Shown: positions 31,987 through 55,329, numbered from the stretch's first letter. The stretch: 64,000 nt of DNA from Schistosoma mansoni (GCF_000237925.1 NC_031495.1:51158746-51222745); one strand, 5' to 3'. The notes: generated from the sequence alone by a model not told the origin. A program made the numbers and translations.

Positions 31987-34435
31987 TTCTAAGTCAACAA
32001 GTGAGTCTCCTGGTAGAAGTTCAACTCCAGCCTGGTTTTCTCTAGTCTTCTCTTCATGAGCTTTGGTTAGGCATCGAAGTATTATTGAAGCTAATATTTT
32101 AGACATGATATTAGTCAAACTGATCCCTCTGTGATTGTCACAAGAGAACTTTTGTCCTTTCTTATAGACTGGCACAATCAGTGATTGGGACCAGTCAGAT
32201 GGAATTACGTCCTGTTCCCAGATTCTACCTAAGACCTCAGTCAATATCGCTGCTATTACTGGACCACCATCCTCAAAAATCTCAGAGGAAAGCCTGTCAG
32301 GGCCTGCTGCTCTCCCTCGCTTCAGATTTCCTATAGCTTTTTCGATCTTGTGGAGAGTTGGTGGACTTACATTAACTTTCCATCAGGTCGACTGGGGATC
32401 GTGGGTAAGTGAAGTATGACTGAAGGCTAGTTGAACGGATCCCTAAAGTGTTCTGCCCATCGATCCAATCTCCTGGATTGAGAATGAATGATATGTCCAT
32501 CGTTTTCCGAGACAGTTTTGCTATCAGCTGGATTCCCAATGTCGGTTTCCTTAACAAGTCTGAACAGTTGTCTGCTGTTACCTATTGCCGCTGCCTTTTC
32601 CATCTCTCTTGCTTTCGCTACTGGTCACTGCGTAGGTTTCTTGTTAGTCTGCGATTAAACTGACTCCGCCCTTCGTTATGTTCAGCGCCAGGTGGGATGA
32701 GTTTTCGAGCATCTATCAGTGCGGTAGAAGCTGCCGAGATCCATTGTTTCTCTCTAACCTTATGCTTTACCTTACTAGCAGATATCACTGCTGCTTCCAC
32801 AGCTTTACGGATGTCATTCCACCCTGCTTCGGGGTGGGTACAACTTACATGGCTGCCTAACTGTTTTTCTAGTTGTTCCTGGAATATATTCTTAGCTTGC
32901 TTATCATTAAGTAGAACTCTGAGAGGTTTCCTTGTTGCGTCTTTTCTGCGTCCAGTAAAATGCAGACAGATACGTGCTCGCACTAGAGCATGATCTAGAT
33001 TTAAGCATATGCTCCAGAATGAACGACAGTCTTCTATCGAGCCCCTCCATCGATGGCTGATAGCGATGTGATCTAATTGGGTCCAACGTTGGGACGAATT
33101 CGGGGGTCGCCATGTCAAAAGATGTTTTCCTTGTGCTTAAAGTTATGGTTTGCAAGAAACAGGTGGTTATCTGAGCATAGCTGCAACAGATGGTCGCCAT
33201 TATCTGTCCTTTGATCCACGACACCATAAGATCCACTCAGGTGTCTTTCGCCAGACACTATTACTACATCAAAGCGCCTAGCTTTTCAGAAAATGTCGGA
33301 AAGCTTTCTGTGAAACCTATCCTTTACATCATCTGAGCTGCAGTCAGTGGGAGAGTAGGCAGAGACGACGAAGAGGCAACGACGGTTGTCCCTATCTTTC
33401 CGAGTCCTTACTGTTCCGTCTATTCAGACAGTGCACAAACGACTGTCTACTGGGATCCAGTCTAAAAGAGCTAGTTCTGCCCTAGGACTCAATGCTATAC
33501 CTACGCCAACGAGGCCACGGAGAGCAGCATCACGACTCCCAGATACATGAAGCGTTAGTCGAGTTGGTTCTTTATCTTGACATGGTGAGGTCAAATGAAT
33601 GACGTTACTCGGATCCTGTATGTGCGTTTCAAAGACAGCACACATCGATGGTGCGAGATTCTAAAGTCCTATCTAGGGAAGCCTGTTATCCTATTTGGCA
33701 CAGTGTTAGGACGTTAAAAGCTCCTACACATAGTTTAGAGCGTGGTTTCAGGAGACCAGGAATAACGTTCCGTGTACTCGAATCATTTGCCCTAGCGGTG
33801 TGAGGTGATAGAGGGACGTGAGAAGGGTTAGTCGTGGAAATAAGAGAGTTATTAGGAGATGTGGGAAGGATTTAAATGTGACCAACTTGTTCTCGTGTGT
33901 TGTTACGAGTACGAGGGCTGATATCATTTCCCGGCTGCCCATATCGTGGAAAGGTATTTCTTGAGGGACCTGAAAAGGAAGTTCCATTAATGTTGGTCTT
34001 ACCGGCCTGGGAGCGTGACCGCAGATCCCAAGGGACAACTGTTTGAGGCCGGTCGCACAAGGCCTCTTTGTGGGAGTGTTTTGACGTGTTAGCTCCGTTC
34101 TTCAAGGGGCCTTACCGCCGGAGACGAAAATCCGTGAGGAAAGGTGAGGCGTGATATTTTTAGGGTCGACCTTTCCTAGTCCCTTTCTTCCTTGTGAGAA
34201 GGCAGCAGCGCTGCTGATGCAGGTTGTCCGATGGAAACAACTTATTGCTGTCACACCTCTCTACAGTCAGCAGTACGACTTCGCTCTTAGACCTTGTGTT
34301 GCTGCTTTTAGTCATACCGTTCTTCCATCAACCTGTCCGGCATGATAGAACCTACAGGAACATATGTTGAAGTCAATATAGCTCGGTTGGATCATAATGA
34401 TAGACAAGGCCGACCACCACGTCAAGGTAGCAGTT
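31987..34435 (-). mobile_element. RTE family B LINE, 5' half plus part of the reverse transcriptase
   Basis: Minus strand, from the 5' UTR (34,435, starting CTGCTACCTTGACGTGGTGG) through the endonuclease (33,645-32,600, several frames) into the front of the reverse transcriptase, ending at 31,987. About 360 bases of reverse transcriptase are deleted at 32,026/32,027 relative to the 22.5-24.4-kb copy. The 5' end is intact, which is rare for LINE copies. Confidence 0.85.
32027..32407 (-). repeat. 381-bp block identical to 24,007-24,387
   Basis: By direct reading there is no difference between the two blocks over 381 bases. Sequence to the right of 32,407 (and of 24,387) differs clearly. Copies of this LINE family elsewhere in the window differ by several percent or more. 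Confidence 0.9.
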
Positions 34436-34662
34436 GAGAATCGATCACGATGGTGTAGGTGTATACACTCTCTGTCTTCCCTTAAACTATGAGATTGAAA
34501 TTTCTTCATATCTTTCTTGCTGTGCTATATCTTTATATGCAACCACCACTAAATTAACTACTATGAATCCGGTGTTCATCTTGTTGTGCTAACGAGTTAT
34601 GGCAACTTGGACCAATGCATATATGTGCCTGGTTGTGCGTTGTAGCTGACTGACTTGAATGA
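34436..34662 (+). mobile_element. RTE family B LINE, 3' end fragment
   Basis: Plus-strand 3' UTR, starting GAATCGATCACGATGGTGTA and ending in GTAGCTGACTGACTTG. It abuts the 5' end of the minus-strand copy, so 5' and 3' ends of the family lie back to back in opposite orientation. Confidence 0.8.
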
Positions 34663-36880
34663 AACATCGTTCGTCATTCATTATGGAGTCAAATGGTGGA
34701 GCACAAAATATGTACTAACAAAATTGAAGTGGGATTTTAATATCGACGTAAAGTCTGAAATCAGCTTATTGGCATCATAGGGTATTGAGGAGTGTTGAGT
34801 TTAAAATTTCGCATCAGGTAATAAATTTATTTAAAAAATACTGAGAACCGAGAACCACTGAACAGTTGTTTTGTTCTGGTATGAGACCTCAGTAGTCTAC
34901 ATCTATGGCCTCGTCAGGGGTCAGATATAAGACCTTCAGGGATGTAAGTGTACAGTTATTTCAGATCTAATATTCATGCCTTCCAGTTACATAGCACTAG
35001 CTGTTTTTGGCTAGGCTATATCTAATCCAATACAACTTGGACTTTCTCTAGATGATTACCCAATGCAATATGTCTTACAATTCATATAACTTAGCATGTA
35101 AGTACTGTTTTGTGTTGAAGCGTACGAAACCCTGTCTTGTGTTGTAGCAAACTTCAAATCCATATTTTGAAACTCTTGAGTTGTACTTTTGAAGGGAGAT
35201 CTTTCAGTCACGATCCATATATGTCTCTATTTACGCCTTTCAAAATGAATCCTCACTCAATATTTTCTCGAAAAATGTTTATAGTATTTTCGTACCTAGT
35301 AGTTATTTGTGGTAAGTTTGGTCGCCTATTTTAATGAGTTCGAAAGATGAGGTAGTTTAGCAATAAATAGATGTAGTGAGTTAAAGTCGATGTACGAATA
35401 TCAATCTATTGATTTTCGGTGGATTATTAGAATTACTGCTCTATCTAAACTCATCTGAAAATAATGAATATAACTTCTATGCTGTGATTTTCACTCGAAA
35501 CCTGGCTATCATTAAGGTTAATGCAGACTTAATAACGTAAAAGATTTGAATGTAGAATATTACTAGTGAAACTGTGGTTCTCTCAGTAATTGTTAATAGG
35601 GTATGAAGAATTGGACCACAGTTTTTTTGTGGTCGGTTCTAAATGTAATTTATTAGGAAATATCCTTTTGTGGAAATGCCTTCAAGTCGTGGACATCTTG
35701 TTTGATTATTGTTTAAAATCCCACGATAGTCAGAAATCTTACATGGTTAGTGATGGTCGACCAGGTTTAGCGTTCTTGACAATTAAATCATTATTCCTAG
35801 AACCCTTAAAATATAGGATAATATTTGAAATTATTTCGGCTGATCATCTGGAATTACATAATTATTAATCAGTATTCTCTTATAAGGCTAATATTTTTCA
35901 GACGAAGTGAGGTTTAATACACTTAAGATTGTGCATCAACGCAGTCACAGATTTCACAAGACTTTTAGCAGTTGGTTTACTTAAAATTCGAAGTAGACTA
36001 ATCTGGGTAAAGCAACAGTCTGACAGATACAATTTGTGCTTTCTGATCGGTTGCAGCATCACACCATTTTGCACTATGTCAGACATAACTATCACGTTAA
36101 TTGACAAACTCAGTATCACTTCATATTGGCATATTCCAGGTAGCAACCTTTAATTCTTTGTGTGGGTTATCATCACAGCACCAGGTGATTTTCCACGTGA
36201 GCTCCTAATAATGATCTTTAGTCCTTATATAATAAAGTGTTGGGAGATCATATCACTCAAACTTCACCGAGTTTCCATTTTCACGACTTTCAACGGTGGG
36301 CTCTTAGCATTTGAAGTAGGTTGCTCGGTCTCTAGGTGCTCGTGTATTTATGTAGCCCGCTGAAGAATACCAAATTCTTTGCTAGCAAGAAACTGGCATT
36401 GTCTTATTCCTTAGTGCGAATCTTAGTTTTGTTGCTGTTGTGTAGCTTTTTCCCAAAACGTTTCGTCAAATCATATTGTTGGGAATATCTCGTTCTTAGA
36501 GCGCTATCTGATTATCATTATGTAAGGACTATGAGTGAGTCATGAACATCAATTCTCCTTTTAATTCCGTTGTTCATGTTAAGCTCATTCGGCAACGGTG
36601 GTAATAAAAGCCAAATACAAATTGTGTTGTAAAATGTTATTTCAGACATTCATTAACCCAGATAGACCAAGAAGTGCGATCGGGAGGGAGGCTACTCAGC
36701 CTAATCAATTTGATTAAAACGTGACTCAACATTTATAATTGTGAAGGATACAAACAAACAAGTCGTACTACTAAACACACATGTCCAGTGTCACCAATAT
36801 GAATGTTAAAATAACTGGGAAGACTAGAATACTGAAGTGCTCAAAAATAGAGGTAGACCGTATAGGCTGTAGCTGTAAAT
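34663..36880. other. Non-coding region
   Basis: Contains a worn trace of the hammerhead repeat at 34,838-34,990 (CTGAGGT and ACAAAAC on the minus strand). Other short open frames (35,137-36,545) look random. No gene recognised. Confidence 0.45.
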
Positions 36881-36884
36881 AATT

Positions 36885-37610
36885 CATCAAAATCAATAGC
36901 TCTGTAAGTGTTCGACATTGGATGCTGACCACATTAGTTTCAGTCGACTCGTTTAGCTGAAGGCGCTCGGTCATGCGTCCGTACCAGATCACGGAGTCGG
37001 AAGCATCTCCCACGATCATTAGACAGATTAGATCAGTCACTTCTCGATATATTGATAACCCATCAAATATATCTTCCAACCTCTTCGCTTCTGATTTTAC
37101 TGGGTTGTCGCGATTCGATTATAGAAGGTGTTACTGGTAAAGAGTTGTCAAACTGCAATACTGGTGGTATCTTCAAGGCGTGTAACAGTACTGACAAAAT
37201 AAACAAATCCTCGAAGCCAGTAGCTTTGCGAGTCTTCAACGTTTGATGCTAATTTTATTAGTCTCACTGGGCTCACCTAGGTGAAGGTGCCTGGTCATGC
37301 ACCTGCACCAGATCACGAGCAGGTGCGTCGCACTACGCACCCCTTCAAATGTAAGCCAGCTTATCGAAATATCGATAACTTTCCAAATATATCTTCGATT
37401 TCCTTTGTAGCGGTAAATGAATCCCCAAAACTAATAGCTCTGTAAGTCTTCGACATTGGATGCTGACCACATTAGTTTTGATGGACTACCTGGGCGAAGG
37501 CGCTCGGCAATGCATCTGCACCAGATCACGAGTGCGTACGCCATGCTCGACTTCTCCTGCGATCACTAGCCAATATAGATCAGTCACTTCTCGATATATG
37601 TGAAGAACAC
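36885..37610. repeat. Three diverged copies of a direct repeat
   Basis: The stretch TAGCTCTGTAAGT..TTCGACATTGGATGCTGACC starts copies at about 36,895 and 37,432; a more changed copy (TAGCTTTGCGAGTCTTCAAC) starts at about 37,217. Each runs on through an ACCAGATCACG block (36,988, 37,306, 37,520) to a CGATATAT or CGATAACTTT block some 60-70 bases later. Unit length varies from about 215 to 320 bp. Family not recognised. Confidence 0.7.
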
Positions 37611-38593
37611 AAAACTTCTCACCTTGCCTTACTTGATACTTCTGATGTAGGAGAAAGGTTTCTAGTTTTTGCGACTGGGAGCCTTTATTTTTTCTTAGCA
37701 CAAAGTAGCACGTCTAGATTGACGTTTTTAGCTCAGCAGCTGTGTGTTCACCCCAATATTGGATGGCAATTAGGTAACCTCCTGAATGGCGCAGAAGCCA
37801 CACCTCGCATTTATTACCTAACCTGGGTTATGCTTCCGCGACAACCAGGTGACTGGTTAGAATAAGTACTCTCAATTGACAACAGAATATTATTAAGAGT
37901 TGATAGAAGTACGGGATGGAACCATCAACTCATGCACCTGTCCATGGTAAGCAAATGACCGGTGCGCTTTGTCCTCTTGGGATTCCAGAAAGGATCGGTA
38001 GACCGTTCGACATTTAGTAACCTGCCTTGAAGAGGATTTAACTAAGGCATACTGATATTTCACTGGGCTCACTATTAGGTAATTATGTGAGCGCTGGAGG
38101 AACCTACGATTTCTTTAGCTAAAAGCCACGGAAAAAGCCTTTTGGGTGGCGAGAAACACTCTTTGCACTCATATAAAGATACTTTGTAGGGTAAAAATTC
38201 AGGACTGCTAATTACTCGGGAGTAGAAAGGATGAAGTAAGGAACACAAACAATAATATATATCGTAATAACATGTATATTATCCTTCTGTACTGCGAAGT
38301 TTGACTAAATATCCTGTATTCCTGTTCTAACTACTTTCTTGATTGATATTACTGACGTTGAAAAGCTCAATGTTTCACGCAAAAGTCTGTCAAAGATTTC
38401 ACTCAACTACCCTGATTTGACACAAACGTTCTGAAAGCGAGTCTGGAATTTATTTCAACTGACCGATTAGATCGGTGAAAATTTCTATTCATAAGTTGAA
38501 AGTTTTGTTTGTTGGGTGTTACCGAAACCGAAACCTGTCCGTAAGCGCTCGTTGGCGGCGACAGCGTAACACTAAGTTCGTTTGTACATCCAA
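37611..38593. other. Rab1 upstream region
   Basis: 37,735-38,200 is less AT-rich than its surroundings, with GGTAACCTCCTGAATGGCGC and AGGTGACTGGTTAG, and may be an unrecognised repeat. The stretch 38,515-38,593 is GC-richer and directly precedes the Rab1 ATG, so it is the likely 5' UTR/promoter. Confidence 0.45.
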
Positions 38594-48861
<10,268 letters not shown>

Positions 48862-50085
48862 ATATTTCTTGATAATCTTGAATCTATCCATCCTCAACTT
48901 TATTATGGTTTATTTCTATGTGATTGTGCGCTTATCAAAACAACTATTCATCTCTCATATTCTTCCTTCATTACTAAACTTGTGATATTATTTTGTGTCT
49001 GAAATTCTCGGAACAGGATATCACGGGACTGTATTTGTATTCAGGTGTTTTATTGTTCAGTACATTTACGATCCTGTTCCAGTCGAATTTTGTTGGTGTA
49101 TTTTAGTTTCATTTTGGAAAGAAATTACCATCGTTTCCTTATCATCTGAGGTTCGATTTGTTACCACCAATACAAGACTGCACTAATGTTTTTTTTGAAA
49201 ACTTATACATTCTAAAAGCTCTCGTTTTCGTTGAAAACAAAAAATGATCTATGTACCATATCTATTCGTCCGATTTTTCAGTGGCATTAATAAAATTAAT
49301 CTTATTTATTTAAGGGATTTTACTAACTGTATGCGATAAATCTTTTCATTCCTTTTTTATGTGATGTTTTATCATGTCAAAGTGATTTTATTATTTAGAT
49401 GTATGTATTTGGTCACCTGTTAAGGACTAAAAATAAAAGCTAGGTTGGTTGGTAATAAGTGTATCTCAACTCTGCTTCACTTTGGTGCACTAAATAAAAG
49501 GTATGGCTCTAAAATGCACCTCATTTATCTAAGAAATCGAGATTTAAGGTAAATAAATGTCCAACCTCTATTACTCTTCATGAGCGATGATCATTTAATT
49601 TTACTCTAATTCTTCAACAATATTTTCATGTAAATTGTAATGAAGATAAGAATCCAGTCACGAGGTTTGAAGTCAAAACCGTGGGAAACTGAGTGATGTA
49701 TTGACAGCGAGTTCAGTAACGTAGAAGGATAATGGCATGATCTATTCTTGTTAAGATCCTGATTGTCTAACAATTTTACAATCTGCAACAATCAGTCATA
49801 GACAACTTAATACTCCTCACGAATGCTCATCTACCCAAGTTAACACAAGTTATGTCAACACAAACAAAATAACGTGGAAAGCGAAATTGTGGGGACGATA
49901 GTATCAGTGGTATTAAGAAACTCGACAGAGAATTGGCTTCAAATGGGACTAATAAGGTCAGTCGGTGAAACCATATTGAGACTCAAAAGGAAGATGAATC
50001 AATCGCCCGTTTTAACCCATACAATCTGTCCCCAACCGAAAATTGTCGTCATACAAACTCCATTAAAAAAAAACAATACAGCGTT
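48862..50085. other. Rab1 3' UTR and flank
   Basis: AATAAA-like signals near 49,289 and 49,430 probably end the Rab1 transcript. The rest shows no gene. Confidence 0.5.
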
Positions 50086-50089
50086 GCAA

Positions 50090-51000
50090 TGCTCAGTTCA
50101 TCGGTTACTGGTTGTGGACTCATTACGCATCGGTCTGGTCGCCCCTAACCTTTCTACAGCTTGCTCGTATGTTAAATATTGCATGTTTGAGTTAAGAAGG
50201 GTTGGACGTTCGTGATATGTCCCAGTCGTCTCACTCAATGTTTAAAACGTTTAACTTCCAGCCTCTGAGTCCAAGGTCCGGACCCTACTCTACTTCGCCT
50301 TTGGGGAGTCGGGTAGTTAGCTCCCACACTTAGGGTGAGGCTCATATCTAAGTACCTAGTGAATGAGCTAGTTTGGTCCCTTAGTACATATGTTGTTCCA
50401 AACCTCAGCTTCGCCTACTTAATACTTTCACCAAGATATTTTTAGTTGATTATTAATAAGTAATGTGTGGTCGAGTATGATATTGTTTGGCTTTCTGCTT
50501 AGTCTGATAGGTTTCAGATGAGTGATCTATTCCCCTATCCTTATTAATTATTGTTGGATTGTGTCGGGTTTTGGTGTGGAAATATGTTTACATCCTAGTC
50601 AGGCTAATCACGTGTTCTTGATCTGAGTTTTGCTGAAGTCCTGTAGAATAGACACAGGAAGGGAATCTAGTGTAAATATTTGTCTAAGGTAAATTAACGT
50701 CCCGTTCGTATAAACAAAAAAAACCAAGCGTTATAACTAACCTAGCTAAGTTTCACATCCATAAATTAATACAGCTGAATGCTAATAAATATACTCACCC
50801 TTCGATAAACAGAAAGGCAACACGCGGTGCGAGATATCAATAACCGGATGAGCTCTTTGTATCTTTGCTGATTTCTCGTTAACCATCGGCCAACTGTCTA
50901 TTGAGATTTGGAAGATGAGACGGGTGATTAGCATGCTTAACAACCTCACTTCTGTTAAACTGGGGATTTCCAAAGATCAATTCTAAAGCATTCGAGACAT
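50090..51000 (-). mobile_element. Very old RTE-type LINE copy
   Basis: Minus-strand pieces line up with the family B protein end: GGTCGCCCCTAACCTTTCT with the following thumb region (50,130-50,250), and the HLWRRRDIRLS to VERVDNFTYLG region (about 50,800-50,960, GATTTCTCGTTAACCATC). Many substitutions and gaps; no frame open. Confidence 0.55.
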
Positions 51001-52496
51001 TATCGTGTGGTTGCTCCTGGAGTTATAGGGGTTTCCCACTTTGTCATAACCATTTTATTTACATAAGAGATCGGACACATTGGATTCTGGTTTCAATTGA
51101 TTAATTATTTGATCATTTCCTGTGGATGCATTCCAGGTCACAACTTTAAATTCAGCAAATAAAATTGGAATGTTACTTTGGTAAAGGTGCTTGACACTGA
51201 TTGATTTGCACCCTTCTCATGAGAGTCAAACATCTAAATGATACAGCTGGGTGAACATTGAGTTGTGGGATCACAAGGCATCTAAAGAAGAGAGTCCAGG
51301 AGATATTCTGTAATGTCATATTCGCAAGTAATGTATCGTTTGCGATTGTAGGTATTCGTCCGGATAGTCTTTGTTTTAAGTACCTCTAGATAACCCTTTG
51401 AAACAACTATTTTTGGCAAATACTTGCTAAGTTTCCTCTGGTTCGTCTAGGATTGTTTCATTAGGGTAAATTTATTTGGCTGTCGAAAAAATTGGGTATA
51501 TTAAGCTCGTTCTTATACTCGTATGCTACTCACATCAAATTGGTTCCACATAGGTAACTTTCTACATAAAGTTATTTAGACAGGTTGTTTTCGACTAAAG
51601 TAGGATTGCGAGTTCGTTTCCGATCCTGGTTTGAATCACTACTTCACCCTTGTACAATGTCATCGAATTATTAATATTCGATTCACATAATATAACACGA
51701 GTCAAATGATTCTTTACGTTATTGACATGTCTTTGTTTCTGTCTAGACGGATGTTTAACTGATTGGTTCATGTTTTTCGTTATCTTCACTCTGAAAACGT
51801 GTGGGGAATTAATGTATATTTAGGTTACTGTATAGTGTTATGACGAAATATTCATTCTCAATTCATTTCTAAAAAGTATCTCATAACTAGATAATTCCAG
51901 TGATAAATTACAAACGAGACGTACGTTAATATGTGTTTATTAACTAAGGTGAATCATAAACCATTTCAGTAGTATGTTTCACATATATGAGAAAAACAAC
52001 TGATCAATGTGTATTGATTAGTATCTTGATTTAGTTTTGGCAATAAGTAGTTTACAAAATAACTTAATGAAAAAACTCAGAAAAAACCAGATTATTTGTT
52101 CATGGCAATGGGAACTAGTTTCTGTGATGCTGCAAGCACACGCGGTTTGATATTATGAGCATACATTGAATTAATTAATCTGAAACTTGTAGGCATAAAA
52201 ATATGAGAATATCAGATGTGAGAAGTAATTTGTTCATTGTTTCTTCTTGTTTCAGTCTCATAAATGTTATAAAGAGAAAATCAGTCCATGTTACAGTGAT
52301 AATGCAAAGGATATGAAAATTGGCGATAATTTTATTTGAAAAAAGTTTATGTAGATAATTGTCCAATGGTAGATATTTCAAAAAAGCGAGGTTTATCGAG
52401 TGAAATAAATTAATTTCACACTGATTGGCTACTGAACAGTGACCAGTGATATTCTGTTCTCTAATACTAAGTGTCGATTGAATTCAAGTTGCAAAG
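51001..52496. other. Non-coding region
   Basis: AT-rich, no gene or repeat recognised. Confidence 0.5.
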
Positions 52497-52508
52497 TGGC
52501 CACTAGCC

Positions 52509-53192
52509 TTACTTACTTACGCCTGTTAACCTTCGTGGAGGAGCATAGGACGCACACCAGCACTCTCCATTCAACCCTGTCCTGAGCAATCCTTCCCAAT
52601 TGCTATTCATCCTTTTCATATATGCTTCTATTTCTCAGCGTAATGCGTTCTTTGGCCTTCCTCTTTCCCGTTTCCCTTCACCATTCCAAGTTACGGCTTG
52701 CCTCGTGATGCAGTCTGGTGATTTCCACAATGTATGTCCGATCCACTTCCAACGTCTTTTCCCAATTTCCTCATCAGCTGAAAGCTGGTTTGTCCTCTCC
52801 CATAAAACGCTGTTGCTCATAGTATCTGACCAGTGAATGTTGAGTATTTGGCGTAAACAACTGTTTATAAATACTTGTACCTTCTTGATGATGGTTGTGG
52901 TAGTTCTCCACGTTTCTGCTCCACACAGTAGAACTGACTGTCTTAATGTTGGTATGGAATATTCTCATTTTCACATTGGTTGAGAGACAGTTGTTTTGAG
53001 TTCCATATGTTATTCAACTGTAGGAATGAGGCCGTTGCTATCCCAATCCTCGTCTTTATGTTTGCTTCGGATCCTCCTTGTTCATCAATGATGCTTCCCA
53101 GGCAGATACGTGAAAGTTTCCACATCTTCCAGGGTTTCTCCATGAAGTGTGATTGGGTTGGTATTTTCCATGTTGTATTTGAGAATTTCGCT
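52509..53192 (-). mobile_element. RTE family A LINE, 3' fragment with target duplication
   Basis: Minus strand. The (GTAA)n tail is at 52,509-52,520 (as CTTACTTAC), and the C-terminal reverse transcriptase region (GSIIDEQGGSEANIKTRIG, LQLNNIWNSKQLS) runs to the truncated 5' end at 53,192. A 12-13-bp direct repeat (tggccactagcct) flanks it at 52,497-52,509 and 53,193-53,205. It matches the last 690 bp of the copy at 198-3,380, with about three frame changes. Confidence 0.92.
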
Positions 53193-53205
53193 TGGCCACT
53201 AGCCT

Positions 53206-53926
53206 AAGTGATACAATATGGCTGTACACTTTGCTTTTCTTGATTAATCTTAACCTGGCTTTTGTGTTGTATAAAAGTGTAAAAGGGCGTATACTAAGGT
53301 TTATTGAAGCCTTAGTCATACGAAAATTCAAATACCCTCTGTGTATTCCAAAGCATTTTGTTCTCGTCTTAAACCTACCCTGATAATATTAGCTTATTAT
53401 TCAGAGTGATTAGGTTTCAAATTGTTTTCACATTTATTATTATTATCCTTGTCTACTCTCACTCCCCCCATTTCTAGTCTAGTTGACCTTTTATTTTTAT
53501 ATATAAATGTTCTAAACAAGTATCTGTGTGATCAGATTGTTCGAAATGTATTGCGCTAATATATCACATAGTTCTGATAATCTTCGTCTTCTTATTACAC
53601 CATTCAAAAATTTTCTTTCAATGTTTTCTGAAAACTGTTTTGAATGAAGAGTCATTATATACTAACCAAAGTGGCTTGACTATTTAAAGAATAATGTTTT
53701 TTCTACAAAATTTGAAGCGTTAGTAACTGAAATCTTTGAGTAGTAGAACAGGAAAATATGGATTTTTTCTAATGTCTGTAACCAGTGTTAACAAGGCATA
53801 TCATTGACATACATTCATACAGTTGTTATATTTCTGGATGTTGAAATACAAAAAAATCCATACGTTTAGATTCTTCTAATTCTTGTTAATCATCAATAAA
53901 ATACGATTGTCATTTTTACGGAACTA
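53206..53926. other. Non-coding region
   Basis: AT-rich; nothing recognised. Confidence 0.5.
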
Positions 53927-53938
53927 ATACTTTGTCTT

Positions 53939-53978
53939 ACGTCGGAGTGGCCGAGCGGTCTAAGGCGCCAAACTCAAG
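53939..53978 (+). tRNA. 5' half of tRNA-Leu(CAA), retroposed fragment
   Basis: Bases 53,941-53,978 read as tRNA-Leu from base 1 through the D arm (GTGGCCGAGCGGTCTAAGGC) to the anticodon loop CTCAAG, where CAA would be the anticodon, and stop just after position 37. No T arm or acceptor 3' strand occurs in the next several hundred bases. A 12-bp direct repeat, atactttgtctt, lies at 53,927-53,938 and 53,979-53,990. It is not a working tRNA gene. It looks like a tRNA half (or the 5' exon of an intron-containing tRNA-Leu) copied into DNA by LINE machinery. Confidence 0.7.
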
Positions 53979-53990
53979 ATACTTTGTCTT

Positions 53991-55260
53991 GAAAAATTAC
54001 TTCTTAAAAAGGAATAAGATAATAAAGAAAATATAGTGAACTGTTTAATTACAAAGAATAGGAGTTTCAAATTTTATTGAATAAATATGTTTATATAAGT
54101 AACTGTTGTGTTTTGTGATATAATTTAGTCCCAATCCATGATTCTATATACTTTCTGAACCATCAATGCAGACCAAGTAAACTAAGAGTGTATTGGAATA
54201 TGAATGCATGCGTGTGCAAATTAATCATGTTTATGTATAATATTGTGCCGGTCCAGACAGCGATTGTTGGGTGAAGTAATCTTGGTATGATCAATAATTT
54301 AACTACTCACAATAAATTCTTTAATGCTAGCACTTTTTACTTATTATACGTCCTTGCTTTAGCAATCTATTCTATCGAAACTTATTAGGTACATGAAAGA
54401 CATTCTAGATTCAGAATCTAATTAGACTATTCCTCTGTTCAGTTTTTAATAATAAAAAAATACTGAAATATATAGATCTTAGTGGGATTGGATTTCTGAA
54501 TATTTTAAAATGATCTGTTCCTGAACTTTTCTCGGACTGAATCAAATCGTTTTACTTGATAATGGTAAATGTCACGTTTTTTAATTCCTAATGCTGATTA
54601 AATTCTGTTGATGAAGTTGTAATGTTTTTACCAGTCCGACTGACACATCATCATGATGCATTTTGTCTACAATGTAATTTTTTTCTATCACTATAGTTCA
54701 GTATAGATAAACACAAGCTATTTCAGTAGGGATATGTGACTGGTGTATGTACTATTTATTAAAATAGGAATAAGGAGGTTACAGTAAACTATGTCTAAGC
54801 TCATTTAGATGTTAGCTAATGAGCTTATCTATGTTGTTACTGTAAATGGTAGCTGTAGACCTTAAATATTCTAGGATCGATTCTGAAAATAAAGTACCGA
54901 TAAGTTCCTAGCGAACTTCTGTTAACCTCATAGATAACTTTCAACGCTGAACATGATTTCATAAGATGATCCGTTTTCACAACGTATTTGATTATAGAGC
55001 ATATTATCGATCCATTTTTGCATACCTTCAATCAAACTGAATAATGCTATTGAGTCCTATTGGAAAGAATGTCCATTGAAAGACCTATACACCTAACTTC
55101 AGAAGAGCAGGAGAACTGATAAATGAACATAGAAGTGGTCAGGTATGAAAACTTGCCTTTTAGGTTATTGGTAATTCAGCATTTAAATCCATCAACAAAA
55201 TCAGCAAACATTTGTCAATGACAATAAGTCTCAATCTTCTGAGTATTGTCATAGCTTTTG
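53991..55260. other. Non-coding region
   Basis: AT-rich; no exon, no tRNA 3' half, no recognised repeat. Confidence 0.5.
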
Positions 55261-55329
55261 ACATAAAATTATTTTATATAGTTAATATCATGAGTCAATT
55301 GAAGCTAGACCTCCATGGAAAACCTGAAA

